DNA of 42,074 nucleotides, taken from the NCBI GenBank assembly GCA_017934625.1, contig JAGBJE010000058.1, positions 1 through 42,074 of the forward strand, in the 5' to 3' direction. Numbering within the stretch: position 1 is the first letter of the stretch; every line of letters begins with the position of its first letter. Below are positions 34,319 through 42,074 of this stretch, one piece after another. A program made the translations under genes and the position numbers. This stretch comes from Pseudobutyrivibrio sp. (GTDB taxonomy: Bacteria; Bacillota; Clostridia; Lachnospirales; Lachnospiraceae). A model generated the notes under the pieces. The model was not told the DNA's origin and did no database searches. It worked only from the letters and a program-made list of their open reading frames with translations.

Positions 34319-35722
34319 TTAAATTGCCTTTTTCTGTTTTACTTGTTTAAAATTAAGCTTTTCTGTTTTAACTTCATATTCCCTATTAACATTAATTTTT
34401 CTCCACTCGACCAGCATAAAAATACATGAAATAATAATGGCACCAAAATCTGCTACAACGTAGGCCAGTCTGATTCCCATGAATCCAAATACATACTCTA
34501 ATAAGAATAGGGATGGTATCAACAATACGCCCTTCTGCATGGCTGAAATCAACGTAGCCTGCATAGCTTTTCCTATAGCTTGCAAGAAATTGGTTCCTAG
34601 ATAAAAGAATCCTAAAAACGGAGAACTAATCATCAGTATCATTAGAATAGACTCAGCAGTGGAGGCAACTGCTGCATCCTTTAAAAACAATGCTATCACA
34701 GCACTTCTCATGCCTATAACAAGCACTGCTGTTACTGCTCCAGTACTTACAGTCAGCGCTATTAATCTTTTTATAACACCAGCCAGCTTTTTTTTGTGAC
34801 CTGCCCCATAGTTATAGGACATCAATGGCTGGGCCCCCATACATATTCCCATCAATACCATTACTATAATCATATTCACTCGCCCTGCTGCAGCATTTGC
34901 AGCTATTGCATCTGAGCCATACTTGGATAATAGCTGGTTTGCAAATGAATTTGCAAAACCGGAAAGCAATGTGCCTACAGCATTTGGTAATCCTAACGCC
35001 ATAATTGAAAAGATAAATAATGGCTTTTTCATTGCATTACTTGGCTTGGCATTTAGTACTATAGCCTTCTCTTTCATATAGTATGCATAGTAAATTGTAG
35101 CAACCATATTTCCTATTACTGTAGCTATAGCGGCACCAACCACCCCCATATTTAGCTTTAGAATAAAGATTGGGTCTAATACTATGTTTACCATTGTACC
35201 AATCAAATTTCCTACAAGTCCTTCCTTAACAGCTCCTTCTGCCCTAAGAACCTGCCCAAGCATATTTGTGACAAGAAGGAATGGTGCTCCTGCTGCCAAG
35301 ATCAACATATACTGTTTTGCATACACTTCCATATCAGGTGTCGCTCCTAAAAATTTGAGCAAGGGATTATTAATGGCAATTATCAAGGCTCCCGCCATAA
35401 TACCTAAAATAATTCCGCTCCAGATGCATAGACTTGAGACCATTTTGGCATGCTCAGTGTCCTTTGCTCCTAAATCTCTAGAAATAATAACTGTTCCGCC
35501 ACCTGATATGAGCATTGACACAGCCATTATCATATTAAATACAGGGCCAACCACTGACACAGCTGCCACCTGAGCAGTCTCTCCGGTCTGCCCCACAAAT
35601 ATCATATCCGCCATGTTGTAAATTAACATGACAAGTATTGCAATCAGTGCAGGAACCACCATTTTGAAAATTGATGCCCACAAATTCTCACTTTCAAAAA
35701 CTTCCATTTTTTTGTCTTGCAT
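34319..35722 (-). CDS. MATE family efflux transporter
   Basis: The start at 35722 (MQDKKMEVF) has AAGGAGA 8 bp upstream; an in-frame start at 35767 is less likely. The 467-residue protein has twelve predicted membrane segments in two related halves. MATE motifs include VPALIAILVMLIYNMADMIF near the start, MGAQPLMSYNYGAG at the half junction and an equivalent GQTGETAQVAAVSV segment. Members export drugs or metabolites with Na+ or H+ antiport. A TetR-type gene is divergent, 154 bp away, and a palindrome lies at the predicted transcription start. Confidence 0.92.
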   Translation of the reverse strand: MQDKKMEVFESENLWASIFKMVVPALIAILVMLIYNMADMIFVGQTGETAQVAAVSVVGPVFNMIMAVSMLISGGGTVIISRDLGAKDTEHAKMVSSLCIWSGIILGIMAGALIIAINNPLLKFLGATPDMEVYAKQYMLILAAGAPFLLVTNMLGQVLRAEGAVKEGLVGNLIGTMVNIVLDPIFILKLNMGVVGAAIATVIGNMVATIYYAYYMKEKAIVLNAKPSNAMKKPLFIFSIMALGLPNAVGTLLSGFANSFANQLLSKYGSDAIAANAAAGRVNMIIVMVLMGICMGAQPLMSYNYGAGHKKKLAGVIKRLIALTVSTGAVTAVLVIGMRSAVIALFLKDAAVASTAESILMILMISSPFLGFFYLGTNFLQAIGKAMQATLISAMQKGVLLIPSLFLLEYVFGFMGIRLAYVVADFGAIIISCIFMLVEWRKINVNREYEVKTEKLNFKQVKQKKAI

Positions 35723-35775
35723 ATTCTCATCTCCTTTCACGCTATTAAGCACTTGAAAGTTATTCAACAGTTGTT

Positions 35776-35819
35776 TATTATCATAATAGGATTATAGGTT
35801 GCCAGCTTTGTAACTACAA
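35776..35819 (-). promoter_or_regulatory. MATE promoter with candidate TetR operator
   Basis: Minus strand: TTGTAG (35814-35819), 17-bp spacer, TATAAT (35791-35796). TATTATcATAATA (35776-35788), a perfect dyad around one base, covers the predicted start and is well placed for repression. Confidence 0.6.
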
Positions 35820-35876
35820 CCATCAATATTTCAACAATCGAAATTTATTAAACAGATATAGGAGTAAGTGTTGATT

Positions 35877-36455
35877 ATGTCAGAAAAAAATATAAAAAAA
35901 GAAGACGGACGAGTTAGATATACAAAAATGCGAATTCGTTCTGCCTTTTACGAGCTATTACATGAAAAGAGCTATGATAAAATTACGGTAACTGCTATTT
36001 GTGAAAAAGCTGAAATTAATCGAGCCACATTTTACAAGCATTACCTGGATGTGGAAGATTTGGTGGATAAATTGCAGGAAGAAACCATTAATGATTTGGC
36101 CGAAAAGCTCAATTCTGCCACCGACACTACCGCCAAAGATTTCATCGTTGACGTCCTTAAATATTTAAAACTCCACATGGAAGATAATAATAATGCAGGA
36201 CTATTTGCAAGCCCTACAGCATCAACCTTTACAGCCAAAATTTCCAGACTGATATATCTCAGATTCTCTACGCTGCTAATGCCTCGTATTCCAGATAATG
36301 CTGATATGGACAAAAGCATTGTTTTTACATACATTGCAGGAGGCTGCGCAGGAATTATTGATTACTGGGTGAAGTCTGGCTACAAAGAAAATGAGGAAGC
36401 TATTGCGGCACAACTTACCACATTGGCTTCCTCAACTATAAACTCATTAAAATAA
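35877..36455 (+). CDS. TetR family transcriptional regulator
   Basis: The protein has an N-terminal TetR HTH: RIRSAFYELLHEKSYDKITV followed by TAICEKAEINRATFYKHYLD (about 37-56 from the ATG). The C-terminal ligand domain is short, as in the clostridial AcrR-like group with a TetR_C_33-type fold. GGAG lies 12 bp before the ATG at 35877; a TTG at 35871 or GTG at 35868 in frame would have closer spacing, so the exact start is uncertain. It is divergent from the MATE gene and probably represses it. It converges with the C-S lyase gene, leaving only 3 bp between the stop codons. Confidence 0.87.
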   Translation: MSEKNIKKEDGRVRYTKMRIRSAFYELLHEKSYDKITVTAICEKAEINRATFYKHYLDVEDLVDKLQEETINDLAEKLNSATDTTAKDFIVDVLKYLKLHMEDNNNAGLFASPTASTFTAKISRLIYLRFSTLLMPRIPDNADMDKSIVFTYIAGGCAGIIDYWVKSGYKENEEAIAAQLTTLASSTINSLK

Positions 36456-36458
36456 TTA

Positions 36459-37625
36459 CTAGTCCGCAGCAAGCTTTATGCCTTCCTTCAGGCGGTGTAG
36501 CCCGTCCATTAGTGTCGCGCGGGTGCAGGCTACGTTCATGCGTAGGAAGTAGCGGCCGGCTTCGCCGTATTCGATGCCTTCGGTGATGTAGAGGCCTGTG
36601 GCCTTACGGATGGATGATGCTACTTCTTCGCTTGATTTGCCAAGGGCGCTGATATCTATCCATAACAGGTATGTGGCCTCACCGTGGACAATGCTAATGC
36701 CAGGGATTTCCTTTTCAATGAAATCCTCGGCAATTTTTCGGTTGGTAAATACATATTCACGCATTTCATCCAGCCACTGGCCGCCCTTGTTGAAGGCTGC
36801 CTCTGTAACTACCTGTGCGAAGGAATTTGGCTCTGCCACCTCGTCTGTGTTAAGACCACGCCATACCTTGTGACGAAGGAATGGGTTAGCCACAACCACT
36901 GCTGAGGTCTGCATGCCTGCAATGTTAAAGCACTTAGTAGGTGCAATGCAGGTGATGCTCACATCCTTGCAGGTTTCAGATACGGATGCAAATGGTACAT
37001 AAGACTTGCCAGGGATGGTGATATCACAGTGAATTTCATCGGAAATTACAGTTACGCCATATTTCTTGGCAAGCTCACCTACCTTGGCAAGCTCATCTCT
37101 GTTCCAGATGCGGCCAACAGGATTGTGAGGATTGCAAAGAATCATAAGGCTAGCCTGTGGGTCAGCCATCTTCTTTTCCAGGTCTGCAAGGTCCATTTCA
37201 TAATTGCCATCCTTGTAGATAAGAGGACTTTCCAGTGGGCGACAGCCGTTATTCACAATGCTGTTGAAAAATATATTGTAAACCGGTGTCTGAATGATTA
37301 CCTTTTCGTTTGGTGTAGTAAGCTTGCGTACGATTGATGAAATAGATGGAATGACACCTGTTGAAAAGATGAGCCATTCCCTTTCTATCTCAAAGCCATG
37401 CCTGTTCTTCCACCAATTCTGATATGCCTGATACCATTCATCTGTTAAATCAGAATAGCCAAAGACACCGTGTGCCAATCTATCTGCTATGGCTTCCCTA
37501 ACCTCTGGTGCAGTCTGAAAATCCATATCTGCCACCCACATAGGAAGCTCATTTTCCTTAACGTCCCACTTTAATGAATCGGTGCCACGCCTGTTTATCG
37601 GTGTGTCAAAATCATATTTTCCCAT
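36459..37625 (-). CDS. patB: MalY/PatB-type PLP-dependent C-S lyase (cystathionine beta-lyase-like aminotransferase)
   Basis: The start at 37625 (MGKYDFDTPINRRGT) overlaps the stop of the upstream DUF3737 gene as TAATG, with GGAGAAG 9 bp before it. The 388-residue fold type I enzyme shows LPMWVADMDFQTAPEV (27-42), LCNPHNPVGRIW, SDEIHCDI and the PLP lysine K231 in APTKCFNIAG. Related proteins split cystathionine or cysteine S-conjugates into pyruvate, ammonia and a thiol; some instead act as regulators. The symbol indicates the family, not a proven role. Translational coupling to DUF3737 suggests a joint function. Confidence 0.9.
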   Translation of the reverse strand: MGKYDFDTPINRRGTDSLKWDVKENELPMWVADMDFQTAPEVREAIADRLAHGVFGYSDLTDEWYQAYQNWWKNRHGFEIEREWLIFSTGVIPSISSIVRKLTTPNEKVIIQTPVYNIFFNSIVNNGCRPLESPLIYKDGNYEMDLADLEKKMADPQASLMILCNPHNPVGRIWNRDELAKVGELAKKYGVTVISDEIHCDITIPGKSYVPFASVSETCKDVSITCIAPTKCFNIAGMQTSAVVVANPFLRHKVWRGLNTDEVAEPNSFAQVVTEAAFNKGGQWLDEMREYVFTNRKIAEDFIEKEIPGISIVHGEATYLLWIDISALGKSSEEVASSIRKATGLYITEGIEYGEAGRYFLRMNVACTRATLMDGLHRLKEGIKLAAD

Positions 37626-38509
37626 TAACGATTTCTTCTCCATTCTACGATTTCTTCTGTCTTGCCAATGGCATTGCATACGATCTTGGTCTTAGCAGGG
37701 TCAACCATGTCCTTTTCTACAATAAGCTCTTCGATTTCTTCTGCTGTGATTGTACCGCTTTCAGGATTGAATACGCTGTCCACTTTATTAGTGATTTCAG
37801 CATCGATATTCTTAGCATACTCAAATGCAAGTGTTGTATTAATAAGCTTGCAGTTTTTCATTGTAAGATTATCGATGTAGCAAAGACCCTGAAGGCTTTC
37901 TATTGTACAGTTTACAAATGTAAGATTCTTAGCGTTCCAGCCTAAGTACTCACCACAAATGTATGAATCATATACAGTAACATTTTCTGTATTCCAGAAT
38001 GCATCCTTTGAAAGAAGCACTGAATTGCGAATAGTGATATTGCTTGCACCATCAAATGAATAGTTACCATCTAATCTGAGGTTATCAATTTCGATTCCAT
38101 CTGTATTCATTGCAAAATAATGTCCCTTAGCAGTGACATTGTTAAGCTTGATATTCTTGCACATCCAGAATGTTTCCTCTGCGTTGGTAAGATTAACATT
38201 TTCAAGTGTTACACCATCACATCTGCGGAAATTCTTAGGTGCAGTAATTAAAGAATCGTAAACCTTGATATTATTTGTGTACCACACACCTGAACGGGCC
38301 ATCTCGAACCAGTTACAGTTTCTAACTGTTACATTGTTAGAGTACCACATTGGATATTTCCACTTGAACTGGGAATCGTACACCTCTATATTCTTGCTTT
38401 CCTTTAAAGGAGATTCTCCTTCATCAAAGATTGAATCATAGATTTTAGCGCCATCCTCTGCATAAAGCGCTCTCTCCCCTTTAAAAAACTGCTGTCTATA
38501 TTCTTTCAT
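37625..38509 (-). CDS. DUF3737 family protein, right-handed beta-helix
   Basis: The 294-residue protein consists of about ten to twelve consecutive short repeats of the type (N/D)-(V/I)-x-(V/I)-x-(N/D)-(S/C), for example IEVYDSQFKW, VTVRNCNWFE, IKVYDSLITA, ITIRNSVLLS and LTMKNCKLIN. These predict a parallel beta-helix similar to pectate-lyase-like folds. There is no signal peptide. YAEDGAKIYDSIFDEGESPLKES near the N-terminus is typical of DUF3737 (PF12541). Function is unknown. It is the first gene of the unit with the C-S lyase. A GGAGG site precedes the ATG and the promoter has an unusual long spacer. Confidence 0.9.
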   Translation of the reverse strand: MKEYRQQFFKGERALYAEDGAKIYDSIFDEGESPLKESKNIEVYDSQFKWKYPMWYSNNVTVRNCNWFEMARSGVWYTNNIKVYDSLITAPKNFRRCDGVTLENVNLTNAEETFWMCKNIKLNNVTAKGHYFAMNTDGIEIDNLRLDGNYSFDGASNITIRNSVLLSKDAFWNTENVTVYDSYICGEYLGWNAKNLTFVNCTIESLQGLCYIDNLTMKNCKLINTTLAFEYAKNIDAEITNKVDSVFNPESGTITAEEIEELIVEKDMVDPAKTKIVCNAIGKTEEIVEWRRNR

Positions 38510-38548
38510 ATATACCTCCGAACTATTTGTCTTGTATTAAACAATTTG

Positions 38549-38579
38549 ATTGTAGCACCTAAAGCTGACTTTAGGTCAA
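38549..38579 (-). promoter_or_regulatory. MerR-type promoter architecture upstream of DUF3737-patB
   Basis: Minus strand: TTGACC (38574-38579), a 19-bp spacer, then TACAAT (38549-38554). The spacer contains the dyad ACCTAAAG-N4-CTTTAGGT (38557-38576), whose outer arm touches the -35. A 19-bp spacer with an internal dyad is the classic geometry of promoters that MerR-family activators untwist. No merR gene lies in this window. Confidence 0.75.
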
Positions 38580-38630
38580 ACCAACAATCAATCTATATAT
38601 ACTATATCACCAATAATTGATTTTGTAAAA

Positions 38631-40256
38631 TTAAATAGTACGCTTTGAAGTATAATATCGATGAAATATCATTCCAAGGTTCACAATACTATCGATTAGC
38701 AGTACCACACCTAGGAAAACCATGTACCAGGCCAATGTGTCCTTTGGGGCAATCAGTATGAAACCAGCTAGAATGATAAGAAAAACTATCTCAAGCACCA
38801 GCTTCACCTTCTCAGGACGGCGTTCCTTTTTATCTGTCTCATTGCACAGATTCCTGAAGGTGATGGCATTGTGATAGGCCCATACCAAAAAGGAAACTCC
38901 TATAACCACGCTACCGATTAAAAACAGGGCATCCTCTTTTACCAAAAGCATTGCATATACGCCAAGCATCACAAGGCATATATACACTCTGGCAGATTCC
39001 TCCTGCAAATTCCATTTTGCCTTAATCAAGTGCCTTACCGTAACAATCACTTCAAACACAATGATTGCAAGTAGCGCAAGGCTTATGCCCGCCTGCAGGA
39101 TATATTCAGGGATTATGAATAAAAGAATACTGGTAAGAAGCATTCCTACATAAGGTAGCCATTCCTTAGCCTGTATTTTTTGCTTAATTTTATTTGCCTT
39201 TTCACTGTCAGGAGCCTTATCTAATGCTGCTGTAACAGGAAGCTTCATAAAGGTCCTGACAGTATTTTTATCAAGCGATAATAGCTCTATAAGAATTTTT
39301 TCTACAGCAAATGGTCCCTTTTGAACCACCTGAGTAGTGGTCTTGATTCCTGCCTTATCTATTGAATTAAAAAGATTGTTTACAAAGTTGATTCTTTTTT
39401 CATCATTGCAGCTTTCAATCCACTGGTCCAACACCTGATTGATAAACACACTGCCAGGATGATTGCTGTCTGAAAGCAAAGGATTACCATGGTCAACACC
39501 CCAGGTAAACAAATCGTGCTGCATTACTCCTTCTTCTGTGCTCTTTACTATCTTGACTGGAATATCAGTCTCTTCAAATAGCTTGCCAAATATAGAATAC
39601 TCTGGAATATAGCGCATAGCCTTATCCTTCACCTTGTCTACGCATGTCTTATCGCACACCTCTGGGCAAAGCCCCGGTCCATCATTCATATACACAAAGC
39701 TTACGTTAGCCTGCAGTTCATCCTCTAAATGAGTAGCTGCATACAATGCGAGATTAGCCCCCTTGCTGTGACCTGCCACAATTAGACTATGCTTTTCATC
39801 TATGGCGTCCTTCAGATAAGCTAAGGCCTTCTTCTGAGCCTCTGTCTCGGTAAAGCTTATCATGAAATCTTCCTTCCAGCCTGCCATTGTATCATCAGTT
39901 CCTCGATATGCAATAAACCTTAAATCCTCAGTCAAATCAAAGGTCATTGCTGAAAACTGGGCGCTTAAGGCTTCATCCAAAACATCCACGTGACGGCTAA
40001 GATATATGTCGCCAAAGCGCTTTGACTCAGCTGCCAGCTCCACTATATATTCCTTGCCGTAAAATGTTCCTTGAATGCCAGATTTGGATTTCACCTCAGC
40101 TACTACATCCCTGAATTTTCGAGGACTTGTTATTTTAATGTCAGTCAAAATTAGATATGCAAGCTTACATAGTATGAAATTGTCAATATCGGTAAGCTTC
40201 TTTTCCTCAAAGGAAAACTCACCATACCATCTAAGATAATCCGAAATGTTATCCAT
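38631..40256 (-). CDS. Mbeg1-like (DUF2974) alpha/beta hydrolase with C-terminal membrane domain
   Basis: The 541-residue protein begins with a lipase-like domain. FIAYRGTDDTMAGWKEDF (114-131) is the typical class 3 lipase strand-turn. IVAGHSKGANLALYAA (159-174) carries the nucleophile S164 in G-H-S-K-G. The motif MNDGPGLCPEV is characteristic of DUF2974/Mbeg1 proteins. From about residue 370 on there are five or so hydrophobic segments, so the enzyme is probably fixed to the membrane. There is no signal peptide. A lipid or ester hydrolase role is inferred, substrate unknown. It stands alone between a terminator and the DUF3737 promoter. Confidence 0.85.
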   Translation of the reverse strand: MDNISDYLRWYGEFSFEEKKLTDIDNFILCKLAYLILTDIKITSPRKFRDVVAEVKSKSGIQGTFYGKEYIVELAAESKRFGDIYLSRHVDVLDEALSAQFSAMTFDLTEDLRFIAYRGTDDTMAGWKEDFMISFTETEAQKKALAYLKDAIDEKHSLIVAGHSKGANLALYAATHLEDELQANVSFVYMNDGPGLCPEVCDKTCVDKVKDKAMRYIPEYSIFGKLFEETDIPVKIVKSTEEGVMQHDLFTWGVDHGNPLLSDSNHPGSVFINQVLDQWIESCNDEKRINFVNNLFNSIDKAGIKTTTQVVQKGPFAVEKILIELLSLDKNTVRTFMKLPVTAALDKAPDSEKANKIKQKIQAKEWLPYVGMLLTSILLFIIPEYILQAGISLALLAIIVFEVIVTVRHLIKAKWNLQEESARVYICLVMLGVYAMLLVKEDALFLIGSVVIGVSFLVWAYHNAITFRNLCNETDKKERRPEKVKLVLEIVFLIILAGFILIAPKDTLAWYMVFLGVVLLIDSIVNLGMIFHRYYTSKRTI

Positions 40257-40267
40257 TTTTTACCCCA

Positions 40268-40311
40268 CAAAAAAAGTAATAGTCACTACCTAAAATAGTA
40301 ACTATTACTTT
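40268..40311 (-). terminator. Rho-independent terminator after the PFL gene
   Basis: Minus strand: AAAGTAATAGT-tACTA pairs with TAGTgACTATTACTTT and is followed by seven U. It separates the PFL gene from the hydrolase gene, whose own promoter must lie within or next to this hairpin. Confidence 0.88.
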
Positions 40312-40358
40312 AACCGAATACAATAAACTAAATATTAAATCTTTGAAAAAAATTGATT

Positions 40359-41723
40359 CTAATTCTTGAAAGAATGAATTGGTGCTGGAATACGACCTTC
40401 TCTGTTAATGAAGTCTGCGCAAGAGAACTTATTAACAGGCATGATTGGCGCATAGCCGAATAATCCACCAAATTCAACAGTATCACCAACACCCTTTCCA
40501 ATAACCGGGATAAGACGTGCTGCTGTTGTCTTCTGGTTAACCATACCAAGTGCCATTTCATCTGCAATCATTCCAGAGATTGTAGTTGCAGGTGTGTCAC
40601 CTGGGATTGCAATCATATCAAGACCTACTGAGCATACACAGGTCATAGCCTCAAGCTTTTCAAGAGTGATTGCGCCAGCCTCAACAGAATTAATCATGCC
40701 CTGGTCCTCTGAAACAGGAATGAATGCACCTGAAAGACCGCCGACATAAGAGCTTGCCATTACGCCACCCTTTTTAACCTGGTCATTAAGCATTGCAAGG
40801 GCCGCTGTTGTTCCCGGAGCGCCTGCATATTCAAGACCGATTTCACAAAGAATATCAGCAACTGAATCTCCGATTGCAGGTGTTGGAGCAAGGGATAAAT
40901 CGATAATACCAAATGGAATACCAAGGCGCTTTGACGCCTCCTGAGCTACAAGCTGGCCTACTCGAGTTACCTTGAAGGCTGTCTTTTTGATGGTCTCACA
41001 AAGAACCTCGAAGCTCTCGCCACGAACCTGTTCCAAAGCCTTCTTAACAACACCAGGTCCAGATACACCTACATTGATGATTGCATCTGCCTCGGTAACA
41101 CCGTGGAAGGCGCCAGCCATAAATGGGTTGTCATCTGGAGCGTTGCAGAATACTACAAGCTTCATGCAATCTACAGAATCTCTATCCTTAGAGCGATCAG
41201 CCACCTGAAGAAGAATATCTCCCATAAGGCGAACTGCATCCATATTAATACCTGTTTTTGTGGAAGCTAAATTAACGGAACTACATACTCTTGATGTTTC
41301 ACATAGAGCCTGTGGAATAGAACGGATAAGCATCTCGTCTGCTGTTGTCATACCCTTTGAAACCAGGGCTGAATATCCACCAATAAGATTTGCGCCGACT
41401 GCCTCAGCAGCCTTATCTAATGTATGAGCAATGCCAACAAAATCTGCTGGAGTCTTGCAGGCTGCTCCACCAACTAATGCAATAGGAGTAACAGAGATTC
41501 GTCTGTTAACAATTGGAATACCGTAGTCTCTTTCGATTTCCTTTGCGACCTTATCCAAATCCTTTGCCACTGTGGTAATACGATTATATATCTTTTCATT
41601 TAAGAGCTTTAAATCAGAATCTATACACTCTAGTAAGCTAATGCCGATGGTGATTGTGCGGACATCAAGTGTCTGCTCCTCTACCATTTTATTTGTTTCG
41701 ATGACTTCACGTAAATTTACCAT
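40359..41723 (-). CDS. PFL family protein (UPF0210 / DUF711)
   Basis: The start at 41723 ([16 protein letters not shown]) follows AGGAGG; an upstream in-frame start at 41774 crosses the hairpin region. The 454-residue length and motifs match UPF0210: [13 protein letters not shown] (near 25-37), [58 protein letters not shown] and [20 protein letters not shown]. The family has a glycyl-radical-enzyme-like (PFL) fold in structural databases, but its reaction is not established. In many Firmicutes it follows an ACT-domain gene, exactly as here. The encoded pair is thought to act in the same amino-acid-related process. Confidence 0.93.
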   Translation of the reverse strand: MVNLREVIETNKMVEEQTLDVRTITIGISLLECIDSDLKLLNEKIYNRITTVAKDLDKVAKEIERDYGIPIVNRRISVTPIALVGGAACKTPADFVGIAHTLDKAAEAVGANLIGGYSALVSKGMTTADEMLIRSIPQALCETSRVCSSVNLASTKTGINMDAVRLMGDILLQVADRSKDRDSVDCMKLVVFCNAPDDNPFMAGAFHGVTEADAIINVGVSGPGVVKKALEQVRGESFEVLCETIKKTAFKVTRVGQLVAQEASKRLGIPFGIIDLSLAPTPAIGDSVADILCEIGLEYAGAPGTTAALAMLNDQVKKGGVMASSYVGGLSGAFIPVSEDQGMINSVEAGAITLEKLEAMTCVCSVGLDMIAIPGDTPATTISGMIADEMALGMVNQKTTAARLIPVIGKGVGDTVEFGGLFGYAPIMPVNKFSCADFINREGRIPAPIHSFKN

Positions 41724-41739
41724 ATATCCTCCTTTATAC

Positions 41740-41816
41740 GGGAAAGCAGCACCCATGCAAATTGCCTTCGGCAATGGGTGCGCTGTGATAAACAGGTTCT
41801 CCCCCTTCGGGGTCCC
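41740..41816. repeat. GC-rich hairpins between ACT-domain gene and PFL gene
   Basis: ATTGCC-ttc-GGCAAT is nested in arms GCACCCA and TGGGTGC (41750-41782), with a short bulge. A second stem CCCC-ttc-GGGG lies near 41803-41813, next to runs of five and six C. The GC content contrasts with the AT-rich intergenic DNA elsewhere. It may be an intercistronic RNA stabiliser or a dispersed palindromic element. Confidence 0.65.
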
Positions 41817-41822
41817 CCCTAT

Positions 41823-42074
41823 TTATATTCTGTGCATCTTCTCGAAAATCTCTTCCTTCTGAGCCTTTACCTGAACTCCGATTTCATCCCCGAGCTTTTC
41901 AAGGTCTGTCTGAAGGTCACCAAAGCTTTTAGAAGCTGCATTAATATCAACTATCATCATCATGTTAAAATAACTCTGCACAATAGTCTGTGTAATATCT
42001 AAAACATTTACACCGTTTTCTGCCAAATATGTACAGATACGGGCAATAATGCCTACTGTGTCTTTACCTACAAC
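41823..42074 (-). CDS. ACT domain-containing protein (UPF0237), N-terminus beyond window
   Basis: The last 83 residues of an ACT-domain protein are present; about six residues are missing on the right. VVGKDTVGIIARICTYLAEN is the typical first strand and helix. It is followed by VNVLDITQTIVQSYFNMMMI and the C-terminal FEKMHRI ending. The family is a single or paired ACT domain of about 90 residues that binds amino acids, related to the regulator GcvR. It is encoded directly before the PFL gene, 99 bp upstream, in the arrangement common in Firmicutes. Confidence 0.92.
   Translation of the reverse strand, partial: VVGKDTVGIIARICTYLAENGVNVLDITQTIVQSYFNMMMIVDINAASKSFGDLQTDLEKLGDEIGVQVKAQKEEIFEKMHRI

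Noticed and set aside
41803-41820. G-quadruplex on the minus strand
   Set aside because: Only two long G-runs plus a stem are present; a four-run arrangement is not clear.

Overview
The window reads as chromosomal DNA from an anaerobic, low-GC Firmicute, most likely a Lachnospiraceae member of the Butyrivibrio / Pseudobutyrivibrio / Roseburia type. This is inferred from the AT-rich intergenic DNA, strong AGGAGG ribosome binding sites, many intracellular glycoside hydrolases and lipoproteins, the short clostridial form of ThiC, and the paired PFL/UPF0210 and ACT-domain genes. Most genes lie on the minus strand. Plus-strand genes are mainly single regulators divergent from the operons they probably control. 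No rRNA, tRNA, CRISPR array, insertion sequence or phage module was recognised.

Region 1 (1-6670) is an alpha-glucan locus. A compact LacI-type regulator is divergent from an operon encoding a lipoprotein with an InlB-type repeat, a cytoplasmic GH13 enzyme and a maltodextrin-type solute-binding lipoprotein that runs off the left edge. Copies of a TTAACCGTTTAA operator sit at both divergent promoters. A GH31 alpha-glucosidase follows, with a cre-like palindrome upstream. Region 2 (6671-10900) joins a three-gene ABC importer of the TrpXYZ-like class to an aspartate kinase in one operon behind a perfect dyad. Region 3 (11017-14043) is one large secreted protein with three InlB-like repeats and a DUF5648 C-terminus. 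Its leader combines a canonical promoter, a tetranucleotide repeat at the predicted transcription start and an intrinsic terminator before the coding region. Region 4 (14146-17913) is a zinc/manganese ABC operon (znuA, znuC and znuB types) with two unusual accessory genes: a small Cys/His-rich membrane protein and a Cys-rich lipoprotein.

Region 5 (17914-19918) is gene-poor and AT-rich. It holds a solitary DUF1016/YhcG nuclease-like gene carrying two copies of a palindromic repeat, and an orphan minus-strand terminator. A cytidylate-kinase-like gene follows. Region 6 (20498-26570) is a complete thiamine operon, thiE-thiD-thiS-thiF-thiG-thiH-thiC, under a textbook TPP riboswitch with a terminator platform. 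A 144-bp highly folded element lies between that terminator and thiE. Region 7 (26667-33539) is a second carbohydrate locus: an AraC regulator divergent from a GPH-type sugar symporter, a GH43 enzyme and a GH2 enzyme.

Region 8 (33574-42074) holds a MATE exporter plus a Sec59-like membrane kinase with a divergent TetR regulator; a DUF3737 gene translationally coupled to a MalY/PatB C-S lyase behind a promoter with MerR-type geometry; an Mbeg1-like alpha/beta hydrolase with membrane segments; and the UPF0210 (PFL) gene following a truncated ACT-domain gene.

I did not find a large undescribed multi-gene system. The most interesting material is regulatory DNA (surface-protein leader, thiE leader element, MerR-geometry promoter, paired palindromes in the DUF1016 gene) and the two accessory proteins of the zinc operon.
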